A stretch of DNA of 64,000 bases from Anthopleura xanthogrammica (taxonomy: Eukaryota; Cnidaria; Anthozoa; Actiniaria; Actiniidae): assembly GCA_964019055.1 (NCBI GenBank), contig OZ025219.1, positions 10,777,987 through 10,841,986 on the forward strand, read 5' to 3'. Below the pieces are notes generated by a model. The model did not search any database. It was given only the letters and a program-made list of their open reading frames with translations, and had not been told where the DNA came from. The position numbers and the translations under genes are program-made. Shown here one piece after another: positions 10,244 through 20,092 of the stretch (positions are counted from its first letter, which is position 1; the number at the start of each line of letters is the position of its first letter).

Positions 10244-10522
10244 TCAGTTTCGGAGGTACCTTAGAACCATTCGTTTTATAATTACAGAGTTGAGACTTCG
10301 CTTTGCTGCATCTTGACGCTTTTCCTTTAAATTAAAAATAGCTTCTTTCTTTTCCTGAAGTGAATGAAGAGAGCGATATTCAGGGATTTGTGTACTGATA
10401 ATGCCCGCGTGGACGAGGGAGCCGCGTGACCTGCCAAACCTCGTCAGTTGGGGTCTTGAAATTGTCTTAGTAAAACACATAAAAATTATAACGATGGCTG
10501 CAAAACTGCGTGTGTTTGACAT
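10244..10522 (-). CDS. Single-copy (P)QLTRFamide precursor
   Basis: A 92-residue predicted secreted peptide precursor starting at ATG 10522-10520. Residues 1-22 form a signal peptide (hydrophobic FAAIVIIFMCF core). It is followed at once by R-PQLTRFGR-S: one copy of a peptide almost identical to the QITRF core of the large precursor 1 kb away, with the same Gly-Arg amidation and cleavage signal and the same Ser after it. The predicted product is PQLTRF-amide or pyroGlu-LTRF-amide. The remaining 60 residues are Lys/Arg-rich with dibasic sites (KK, KR) and contain no further amidation motif. A CAG acceptor-like site on the minus strand near 10564-10568 suggests a 5'UTR intron, as in its neighbours. 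The gene converges on the large precursor. No homologue was checked; function is inferred from the motif. Confidence 0.75.
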   Translation of the reverse strand: MSNTRSFAAIVIIFMCFTKTISRPQLTRFGRSRGSLVHAGIISTQIPEYRSLHSLQEKKEAIFNLKEKRQDAAKRSLNSVIIKRMVLRYLRN

Positions 10523-10568
10523 TTTAGAACAGCGGAATAATACACCATAAATTGTCCAAGATTCCTGA

Positions 10569-11560
10569 AGATGGTTGAAGTTGAATAATGCTGAACGTGC
10601 ATTTGATTTTATTTGCTTTAGTTAATCAACTGCGCATGCGCATAGTATTCGTTGATGACGTTAGAATGATAACTGAAGGGCTATTATGTCCAACTGACGA
10701 CCATCTTGTCTTATCTCGATTGAACTACATCTGATCCAGGAAATTCACAATAGGTTCAATTAACACGAAAAGGAATGCAAATCCAAAGCCGGAATGGGAA
10801 ACTCTCACCCTCCGCCACCTGAAACCTCTCCATGGATCTTTCATGACCAAAACCTTTCTACATGATTACGGAAACAGTTACACTTTGTTTCCCCCGAAGC
10901 ACTTTTGTGAATGAAAAGTCAATAATCCTCCTGACAAACCCTACCTTAGCCTACCTTCCCAAGGAAGAAAAGTATATTGGGAATAGGGAAGGACTGGCAG
11001 TGGCTATATCCCTTTTCCCCGATATATCAGATAACTAAAGTTCCAACTCTTGGATTTCCACTTTTAGTAATATATACGCATATCTGGCTAAAACCCTACT
11101 TTTTTGGGGGATACTCGCGCTAAGTAATTACTCAAAAACTTTTCATCTTAAAAGAGGATCTCAGTATGAAATTCCTAATCAGTTTACTTTAGATATAAGT
11201 TTTCCAATTTCAAACTCAAAAAGATTATTCGTCCCAATTTTGTAAAAAAGGTTAAAAGTCCACATTTGGTTATTGCATTAGATTTTTTCCCCAAAAAATT
11301 CAAGCCTTGTTTTATCGCTCTTTTATCTCAATGACTTAATCAACGTGATGTCACCTATGACGTCAATCAATGTAGAACCCACAGAGAAATCACAGAAAAC
11401 CGTGTGAACTTTGTATTGTTTTCTTTTATCAAGGCGAATTTCAATAGGTTTATCTTATCATTTGAATGTTTACTGAACATTTATTGTCAATACGGAAAAT
11501 AACGGTAATAATATCGCTAAAGTAGACAGTGTGATTTACTTCATCATATTTGGCATATAT
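10569..11560. other. Probable upstream region of the QLTRFamide gene; no other gene seen
   Basis: Noncoding on both strands by eye. Minus-strand donor-like sites exist (for example near 10950-10963), but I cannot choose a 5'UTR exon. Confidence 0.3.
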
Positions 11561-11566
11561 ATATAG

Positions 11567-11833
11567 TTATTTATTTCAAATAGGTTGGTGAGGGTTTTGT
11601 TGCCTGTAGCATGTTGCATACCAAGCCCGAAATGCAGTATGGGTGATGTGAATTCAAGCATGCAGTAAAAGGCCCCGACAATATGGGATTTCAAACGTTG
11701 TCTGCAGATTTTTGCAGCATATTTTCTTTGGTGCTGACATTATTCACACATGAATATAATGCATTTCAAGCTTGGTAAACATATGCAGCATGCAACAAAA
11801 CCTTCACCAACCTTTTTTGAAATAGCTGTATAC
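11567..11833. mobile_element. MITE-like element with about 70-bp terminal inverted repeats
   Basis: The left arm (containing GGTTGGTGAGGGTTTTGTTG) and right arm (reverse complement GGTTGGTGAAGGTTTTGTTG) face each other about 265 bp apart. The similarity extends through the TTTGAAATA outer ends and the inner CCAAGC and GAAATGCA words. There is no coding capacity. Confidence 0.65.
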
Positions 11834-12304
11834 AAGACATTCTGCATACAGAATTTAAGTTAGAATTTTAACTCGAACGCATGTGTGTAAATCCTTCCAA
11901 GAAATTGCAAATTGTTACTTCAAACATTGTTTCTCATAAAATGGGAAATTTAAATGTTAAAGTGTCCCTTCCCACAACTTGTGTGCATGCGCCTTTTTAA
12001 TTGTTTAGGAGGGAGGGAGGGAGGGTTTCAAATTGAAGACATTGATTTATGTAACTGGGAATGAGAAACAGAATCGATAACATGGGATCTAATAGACTGA
12101 TTCTACATCTCATATTGATGTATGTTTACTGTTTTTATTTTTGACAATTTCATACAACGATGAGTGTCTTCCATGACCAGTTGTTCCTACCCACGTGACT
12201 GGCTTGCTACCTATGATTTCTGTTTAGGATCTAGTTTTACCATCTGCAAGTCTATTGTACCTTGGAATCATTCTGGCTACGTCCAATCTACGCGCCATTT
12301 TTTC

Positions 12305-12655
12305 TCATAAAGCTTTAGCGTCATCAGCAACAAAATTGTTTCTGTTTTCCTTTTGACGCAATTTCAAGGCCATTATTCTTCTTTGCCTCGTTACCATGAC
12401 AACTGGAAAGGCGCCAAACTTCCTTATCCTGCGACCATGTTGCTTTGTATTGTAGTCGTGAGAATTACCTACGTCATATTCCTCAGGATCAAAATCCCCT
12501 TTCCAATACATAGCTCTAAGATTTCTCATCTCTTGTGGTTTGAAGAAAGGACGGTCTCGTGTGTATGATGTCACTGAACGACCGATGCGCGTCATACCGC
12601 TGACAGAGACAATAAAGACGTGTAAAGAGAGAACAAGTAGGGCGAGTTTTGACAT
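12305..12655 (-). CDS. MTRIamide-type small secreted peptide precursor
   Basis: A 116-residue protein starting at ATG 12655-12653. Residues 1-20 (core LALLVLSLHVFIVSVSG) are a signal peptide, followed directly by MTRIGR-S. Gly-Arg would yield MTRI-amide at the very N-terminus of the propeptide. This parallels the neighbouring precursor, whose RPQLTRFGRS stands in the same place, so I infer a divergent paralogue with Phe replaced by Ile. The rest holds an acidic patch (DFDPEEYDV) and basic sites (GRRIRK, RQRR) but no second amidation site. A minus-strand TTCTAG acceptor at 12692-12693 lies 36 nt upstream of the ATG, giving a 5'UTR intron like that of the QITRFamide gene. It could instead be an unrelated secreted protein; the shared TRxGRS core and location favour a neuropeptide. 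Confidence 0.65.
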   Translation of the reverse strand: MSKLALLVLSLHVFIVSVSGMTRIGRSVTSYTRDRPFFKPQEMRNLRAMYWKGDFDPEEYDVGNSHDYNTKQHGRRIRKFGAFPVVMVTRQRRIMALKLRQKENRNNFVADDAKAL

Positions 12656-12691
12656 TGTTGAACAGTTATGCTTTTCCTTTGCAACCGTTGC

Positions 12692-13426
12692 CTAGAATAA
12701 AGAATATCATGTTAGAAATTTGACTTTTTCCACATTCTCATGGACCTAAATCCAAGTCTAGTAAGGAACCCCAGTGCTACCCTAGTGTACAATAATGAAC
12801 CACATTCTTATGGACCTAAATCCAAGTCTAGTAAGGAACCCCAGTGCTACCCTAGTGTACAATAATGAACCACATTCTTATGGACCTAAATCCAAGTCTA
12901 GTAAGGAACCCCAGTGCTACCCCAGTGTACAATAATGAACCACATTCTTATGGACCTAAATCCAAGTCTAGTAAGGAACCCCAGTGCTACCCTAGTGTAC
13001 AATAATGAACCACATTCTTATGGACGTAAATCCATGTCTAGTAAGGAACCCCAGTGCTACCCTAGTGTACAATAATGAACCACATTCTTATGGACGTAAA
13101 TCCAAGTCTAGTAAGGAACCCCAGTGTACAATAACGAACCGCATTCCATTTTACGGTCAGCTCTCAGCTTAACGCTGCGAAGATAGAAAACTGAGTTGAA
13201 AAATATATAATGAACAAGGAGTGGAAAAGAAAATAGACTGCAAAAAAAATAATATTGAAGTAAAGATGATGACGGAATAGCTACAGAAATCGAGGCAAAA
13301 AGGTTCAGGAACGAATGGAAATGTTTGAGAAACCTCGGTTATATATCTAAGTTATGCATGATCACATACCAGAAAGATCTCCGGCAGAAGTCAAGTATCT
13401 AGATCCAAAAATCACGGCTTACCTGA
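12692..13426 (-). other. Probable 5'UTR intron of the MTRIamide gene
   Basis: The minus-strand acceptor TTCTAG at 12692-12693 and a strong donor (CCTCAG then GTAAGC, about 13422-13427) bracket about 730 bp that include the 70-bp minisatellite. A noncoding first exon would lie just above 13427. Confidence 0.5.
12730..13150 (+). repeat. 70-bp tandem minisatellite (about 6 copies)
   Basis: Units begin CCACATTCT(C/T)ATGGAC at 12730, 12800, 12870, 12940, 13010 and 13080, a regular 70-bp period. The last unit is shortened. Copies differ by only one or two bases. Confidence 0.95.
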
Positions 13427-13499
13427 GGTGGCCTTGACGATGTCAGCCTTGGTCCAAAATCTTTACTGAATGAACTAGTGGATTTCAACTTGCCAGTAC

Positions 13500-14740
13500 C
13501 GATACTTATACAACAGCAGAGCAAACAACAGAACAATAACAAACCGGTAAACAGTTTAAAGACATTATCTAAAAAAGAAAACGCCTAAATTTCACGGCAA
13601 TAAATTTCCTGAAATAGCAGATGAAAAAACGCCCTCGCCTTTATTGATTCGAAAACTATGAATACGAGAAAGTAAAGACCGTTCTTTACGATCGTCTCAT
13701 TATATTTGACAAAAGTTCGAATGAATTTATACACTTAAAAGGGATGTAATGAAATAATTGTATGAAGAGAATTGGACAATGGCTGAGATGTATGTCATCG
13801 TTGCGTTGGAGCTATCATCTCCTACAGCAAATATCGCTCATGTCAATCCAATAAAATAGATCCTGCTTGTATCCTTATTTTCTTTAATTAGATAAAGGTA
13901 CATACATAGTTTTCTAGTACTTTCTTTACATCCTACACTCGATATAACGGCGTAACACGCAACTGAATGACAAGTCAGGAAATAAGCCTTTTCTTCATTG
14001 TTCATGTAAACGCCGATTTCAATGTTTCCTTTTCAATCGTGACCGGAAAATTTGATATAATTAAATAAGAAGCTTGATTAATTTAATTACCGTCAAATAG
14101 AAACCATCTTTTTGGAGAAACCTCTGGAAAACAATCTAAAACTACAAGCGCTTTATCACACTGTGTAATAGGAGATTAAAAGCAAAACATTGTGTTGATT
14201 TATGAAGGCAATTTAGACAGTGTATTTACATGAATTATTCTCTAAGAAAGCAATCACTGTTTATTTTTATCATTCGCATCACTCACTGCATGAAGAATCC
14301 AATGATTTTTTGTGAGATTTCTGTCATTTTTTGGGGGGAAATGTTCCACATAGCAAAAGATAAGCATAGATCGATTCATCTATCATTCATTTATTCATTC
14401 CTTTCAGTATAATTCATTTCCTATCTTTCATTTGTTTCTTTTTTGAAAAGCCTTAAATTAGGCAAAAGTTATTGAAATATAAGGACAAAATTATAAAAAG
14501 AGAACCGATAATTGATTCATTAGACTCTTTTTAAAACATCTTAAATCAGTAATACTAAAGTATTTGATGAGTTTTGGAGTTTTAGGGTAGAATACATTAT
14601 CATAATGATCTTTCTCCTTCATTTTTCATCTTATACTCATTTTTTTCTGTGATGATTAAGATAGACGCCAGAACCATCTTTTTGTCGCTATCTTTTCTGT
14701 CCGTTCATTTATTCACTTTTATCACAAGATTGGGCTTAAA
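13500..14740. other. Intergenic stretch, no gene seen
   Basis: AT-rich with short open frames only. It presumably includes the promoter of the minus-strand MTRIamide gene on the left. Confidence 0.4.
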
Positions 14741-14744
14741 AGGC

Positions 14745-15074
14745 ATTGGGCTTCCTGTTGTCTCGATGCAAAGCGAAACCGGAAGCTAAGTTGGGTGACT
14801 GTTCAAAGTCGTTCTGGGCTTCCTGTGGTCATTCTTAGAGAAGAGAAGTGGAGGGAGTACCTAAAATCGCTAATTACGCTTAAAATCGAAAAAAAATTAA
14901 GGCAAGACAGCTTTATTTTAAAAATCTTAGCGAAATCTATAACATTTAAGCAAAATCCTTTTACCTCCAGCTAGCATGGGTTACCAACTGTGCTGTGGTC
15001 TGATGCAGCGGAACCGGAAGTTGCGTAACTGTTCAAAGTCCTTTTGAAGAATTGCCAAACCACGAGAAACAATC
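14745..15074 (+). promoter_or_regulatory. SAMD8 promoter / 5' leader with repeated ETS-like CCGGAAG sites
   Basis: The phrase GAAACCGGAAGCTAAG, then ACTGTTCAAAGTC, occurs near 14776-14811. It recurs as GGAACCGGAAGTTGCG, then ACTGTTCAAAGTC, near 15009-15041, just before the ATG. CCGGAAG is the core of ETS/GABP-type sites typical of TATA-less housekeeping promoters. The local duplication is seen directly; promoter function is inferred. Confidence 0.45.
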
Positions 15075-18038
15075 ATGGCGGACGACAACAAAAAAGAAGT
15101 TCTACGTTGGACTTGTAAAGATGTTGGAATCTGGTTAAAGAAAAACGGGTTTGAATATTACATAGAACTGCTAACTATAAGACACAAAATTGACGGGAAA
15201 GCTTTACTTCTCTTGAATGAGAATGACCTTCGTTTGCCGCCAATGGAAATTGAAATTCTTGGCGACTTGAAAAGACTGTGGTTTGTTATCAACCAAGTGC
15301 AAAAACAAAACGATCTGTTATCATCACAGCCTAATGGATTTATAAGGAAGGTTTATTATGACCAGGTTGATAGTCCACCTAAGATCTACAAGAAGAGAGA
15401 AGCCAATGAAGAAGAGATTCATCATGTTATTGCATCAAGTATTTCTAGTGTTTCAGAAAGATGGCGAACTTGCCTTAGCGTCTTGTACGCTTTCATGGTG
15501 TTTTGTTTGACATCGTTTGTGATGACAGTCGTCCACGATAGAGTACCCGACATGAAAAAATACCCCCCTTTACCAGACATTATTTTAGATAGCGTCCCCT
15601 TGATTCCTTGGGCATTTAAGATGTGTGAGTTCACTGGCATCGTACTTGGTTCAATGTGGATTACTGTTCTCTGTTTGCATAAACATAGAATGATACTGTT
15701 ACGCCGAATGGCAGCTCTCTTTGGAACTGTCTTTCTCCTCAGATGTGTTACCATGTTTGTGACTTCTCTTAGTGTGCCAGGAGTTCATTTGGAGTGTTCT
15801 GGGAAGGTAATGGTTTAGAATTCAATGTTTGCATAATTTCATTTTTGAAAGTGAAAGAAAAAAATGCATTCTCTTGAAAGAGAATATGATCACATATCAA
15901 GAAATAAAGTGCTAAAATACAGTAGATATACTAGTTATACAATGGTTTCGAGTGGCATACCGTGGAATATCCCACGAGTCATGTCACTTGTAGTTTCTAG
16001 TATACACACGAGCCTTTAGGCGAGTGTGTGCACAAAGAAAATACAAGTGACTCGTGGGATATTCCACGGTATGCCACGAGAAACCATTGTATAACCATTT
16101 TATCCCACACCATAGAAAATACAAATGTGTAGATTCAACCTGCCAGTGCTTGATGGGAAGGAAGAGTGAAATACAGATGAATATAAAATGGCTTTCCTGC
16201 TTTCTGATTGGCTGTATTTTCTATGGTGTGGGATAAATAAATATATTTCACAGACCTTTGATCCAATTGGAGCAACCAATTGCTTCCATATTAATTACTA
16301 TTTTCTAGCTGAATTTAAACACTTCTTTATAATAATGTCTATTGATTGTAATAGTTCATGTTTTTGCTTTTTTTATCTATATAGTTATATGGAGATACTT
16401 GGGCCAAGCTGCATCGAGCATTCCAAATAATTTTTGGTATGGGTATGTCAGTCAACGGTGTACGGACATGTGGGGACTATATGTTCAGTGGACACACAGT
16501 TGTCATTACTCTGCTCAATTTTCTAATAACAGAATGTAAGTATAGTTGCTGTTTGCACAAAATATTTGCACAGATATGCATTATGCATGCATGGGTATAT
16601 TTCAAAGATTCTGAATGGGGGAGATGAGGAAATGCAAAATTATCAGCTGGTGGGCATGCAGTTACGGTATGAAGCAAGCAGGGTTTAGCAGAACACTTGA
16701 AAGAGAAGCATGATATGTGTACGTGGTAGAGTGCTCTTCAACACTTCTTTACATGTTCAATTCTGACAATCCCAAATTTAAAGTGCTTTATTTAACAAAT
16801 CAAACAGCTTTTTCCATGCTCTGTTCAGTAATAAAGCACACAGGAACTGACGTAAGCACGAAAGAAGTGTGGAGATTGAAGCATAAGCCGTAGGCGAGTG
16901 CTAATTCTCACAGCTTCTTGAGTGCTTTTGGTGCTTTCTAAGTGCTTGATTACTGAGCAGAGCATGGAAAAAAGCTGTTTTATTTGTTTTATTATGAAGA
17001 AAGAAAAAATCTGTTGTGATTTTCAATGCTGTTTTCTTACACTTCCTAGCTTGCAAAATTTTGAGTGTGTGCAGATGGCATGAGCAACTCTGTTCCGTCA
17101 CTAATAAAGCACGGTTCTTGATCAATCAGAGCACATGAACTATCTAAGCTATATAATAAAATTTCATAAAGCACAGCATGCAAGATTTTTATTTTTTAAT
17201 TTATAAAATACAAATGACAGTACAATGTATATTGATAGTAGAGGTTTATCATTTTGGACACAAATAACAAAGTAGGAAGTGTGTGCGCATGCTGCGGGAT
17301 CTCATAATGTAGTGAGATTTTTAGCATTTATATATTTATATAATTTCACACTTATTTAAAAAAACACATACAAGTCAGAGATTTGAAAAGCTGAGACCAA
17401 AATGAATTGTGGATTGTTAGCTGTGAATTTACAGTGTAAATATGGAGGAATTTGTGACAATTAAAACTGTGTTGTCTTTTTAATTAGTAGTTCACAAGAA
17501 GTTGACATCTGAATAATTATATGCCTGACCTGCTCTGGCTGTTGTCTCAGATTTCAGATTTCTGTCAGCTAGTAGACAATTAATATGGTTTTTGAAATAG
17601 ATGTATTAATAATATAATATTAATTATTAATTGGCAAGGGGTTAATTCACACAGTACAGCTAGAAGCTGAATTCTATCTAAAGTGATGTTACCATGTCAT
17701 TTTGTTTTTCAGATACCCCAAGGAAGTGGTATTATTTGCACACAGCTTGTTGGGTGTTGAACCTGTTTGGTATCTTCTTTATTTTGGCAGCACATGAGCA
17801 TTACTCTATAGATGTACTAATTGCATTCTATATATCATCTCGGCTATTTCTGTACTACCATACCTTGGCAAACAGCCATGCTCTATCCAATAATGATCAA
17901 AGAACCAAGGCCTGGTTCCCCCTTTTTTCATTCTTTGAAGAGCATGTCCAAGGGTGTGTCCCCAATCAATATGAATGGCCATTACCATGGCCAAAATGGT
18001 TGTTTTTAAAGTGTAACTCCAAGACACATGATAAATAG
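15075..18038 (+). CDS. SAMD8: SAMD8 / SMSr: SAM-domain ceramide phosphoethanolamine synthase
   Basis: Three exons (15075-15806, 16385-16535, 17713-18038) join in frame to 402 codons, close to the about 415 residues of human SAMD8. Residues about 9-75 are a SAM domain ([18 protein letters not shown] to [11 protein letters not shown]). Hydrophobic segments follow (for example [18 protein letters not shown] and [16 protein letters not shown]). The sphingomyelin-synthase motifs are intact: [11 protein letters not shown] carries His281, and [10 protein letters not shown] carries His324 and Asp328, the lipid phosphatase-type catalytic triad. The codon split between exons 2 and 3 gives Tyr295. SAMD8-type enzymes sit in the endoplasmic reticulum, make trace ceramide phosphoethanolamine and act in ceramide homeostasis. 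The final part (ARPG-type tail, residues about 345-402) is hydrophilic and cytosolic. An ATTAAA lies shortly after the stop. Confidence 0.95.
15934..16096. mobile_element. Long hairpin / MITE-like palindrome in SAMD8 intron 1
   Basis: The left arm (TTATACAATGGTTTCGAG, then TGGCATACCGTGGAATATCC) and the right arm (GGATATTCCACGGTATGCCA, then CGAGAAACCATTGTATAA) are nearly perfect inverted copies, about 65 bp each around a short loop. There is no coding capacity. Confidence 0.8.
16803..16985. mobile_element. Hairpin element in SAMD8 intron 2
   Basis: AACAGCTTTTTCCATGCTCT and TTCAGTAATAAAGCAC on the left pair with GTGCTTGATTACTGAGCAGA and GCATGGAAAAAAGCTGTT on the right. Arms are about 38 bp with a loop of about 100 bp. 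Probably a non-autonomous DNA element. Confidence 0.6.
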
Positions 18039-18059
18039 AAAACCTAAGTTATTATTATT

Positions 18060-18650
18060 AGAAATTAAAGCAATTATTGTAAGAATTATCTTTTGTTTGA
18101 TTATTGTTAGTCCTAGTATGAGATGATTAAGGTGACTTCAAAATGTTACATCATTCAAATGAGAGTTTCTATAAATCATACTAGTCCATTAATTTTTGCG
18201 CATTTATTTGAGATACCTGTAAATATATATAAATATAATTTAAATTGTGAATTAAAGATAAATTAGAGACAAGACATCACTTTAGCTGTGACTCCGAGTT
18301 TCACGCTTACGCAATCATATACCGACAGTATATAGACATACATCTATATTTATTAAATATAATTCATATAGTTAATTAGTTTGTTTAAAGTGCTGTTTTC
18401 ACGTTTATTAGAATCATAGATTTTTCGATCAGATATTACCGGTACCAAATAAATGATACAGTACCGCTCCTTTTGTATTATTTACACAACATTAAAACTG
18501 ATGTATTTTAAATTTACTTAATTTTAAAAATCAAAATCAATAAATTCATGTAGATTGTCTTTGATTTTCCTTATTTTGTTGGTTGTGGCGATGGTGAGGG
18601 AATTATGAAACCTTATGTAGAATTAGATAGCATCAAATCCCAGGTATGAT
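18060..18650. other. Intergenic stretch, no gene seen
   Basis: AT-rich sequence after the SAMD8 stop; only the likely SAMD8 3'UTR is expected here. Confidence 0.4.
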
Positions 18651-18653
18651 TAA

Positions 18654-19490
18654 GCCCTGGTCTTGTACACCCTGGTCTTGTACCCCCTGGTCTTGTACCC
18701 CCTGGTCTTGTACACCCTGGTCTTGTACCCCCTGGTCTTGTACCCCCTGGTCTTGTACGCCCTGGTCTTGTACGCCCTGGTCTTGTACGCCCTGGTCTTG
18801 TATGCCCTGGTCTTGTACCCCCTGGTCTTGTACGCCCTGGTCTTGTACGCCCTGGTCTTGTACGCCCTGGTCTTGTACGCCCTGGTCTTGTATGCCCTGG
18901 TCTTGTACGCCCTGGTCTTGTACCCCCTGGTTTTGTACGCCCTGGTCTTGTATGCCCTGGTCTTGTACCCCCTGGTCTTGTACCCCCTGGTCTTGTACCC
19001 CCTGGTCTTGTACTCCCTGGTCTTGTACCCCCTGGTCTTGTACTCCCTGGTCTTGTATGCCCTGGTCTTGTACTCCCTGGTCTTGTACCCCCTGGTCTTG
19101 TACGCCCTGGTCTTGTATGCCCTGGACTTGTACGCCCTGGTCTTGTACGCCCTGGTCTTGAACCCCCTTCTCTTGTACGCCCTGGTCTTGTACACCCTGG
19201 TCTTGTACGCCCTGGTCTTGTATGCCCTGGTCTTGTACGCCCTGGTCTTGTACACCCTGGTCTTGTATGCCCTGGTCTTGTACTCCCTGGTCTTGTACAC
19301 CCTGGTCTTGTACGCCCTGGTCTTGTATGCCCTGGTCTTGTACGCCCTGGTCTTGTACACCCTGGTCTTGTATGCCCTGGTCTTGTACTCCCTGGTCTTG
19401 TACACCCTGGTCTTGTACGCCCTGGTCTTGTACGCCCTTGTCTTGTATGCCCTTGTCTTGTACACCCTGGTCTTGTACGCCCTGGTTCTA
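18654..19490 (+). repeat. 15-bp minisatellite (about 56 copies)
   Basis: The unit CCTGGTCTTGTAC plus two variable bases (AC, CC, GC, TC) repeats every 15 bp, with rare substitutions near 19164-19173. Because the unit is a multiple of three without stop codons, several frames on both strands are open for the whole array; I regard these as artefacts. Confidence 0.97.
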
Positions 19491-20092
19491 AAACCTCAAT
19501 ACGCCGGCCCAGTTGGAAGTTACATGGTAAAATTTTGTTAAATGTTAAAATTGAATACCCTATCCAAGACTTGGAAAGTCACTAAATTATACTGCTATAG
19601 ACCTATCCAAGACTGATAACCCTCAGTTCAAGACAATATCTGACCCCTGGTGTGACCAGGGGCTTATGACTGTGTGCTAGGGTTTCACAGAGTCTCTGGC
19701 ATTTCATCGAACATGTGCAGTAAGAATGACCGGGCTTTAGGGTTAAGAGTGCAGTGCACATGCAATAATGTACATGTAGTACATGCGGGGTTAAGGTTGC
19801 ACACAGGAAGCCCAAAATCGAATTCTATAAAAACAAAAATTAACAAAAATGTTAGAAAACATTTCAATAACGCTTCCAAGGTCAAATGACTTGATATAGA
19901 ATGATTATCATTTGGTCTTCTTTTATCTTGTTTTATAAAAATACGAAAGCTTTGCCGGAACAGTATTTATTATTTATTGGTCTTCCTGTGGTATGTCCCA
20001 GACTTTCTCGACCTAGTACCTCGCACATGCTCAGTGCAGTTGCTCCGGCCGCAGGTTAAGTAGACAGGAAGCTTGTGGAAGAAAGCACTAAA
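19491..20092. other. Intergenic region upstream of CDC37
   Basis: No coding signal. The final about 100 bp before 20093 would contain the CDC37 promoter and 5'UTR; it has no TATA box and includes CTCCGGCCGCAGG. Confidence 0.35.

Noticed and set aside
18646..19541. Repetitive proteins encoded by the 15-bp array on both strands
   Set aside because: Open frames in several registers are an automatic result of a 15-bp stop-free unit. No promoter, signal peptide or splice context.
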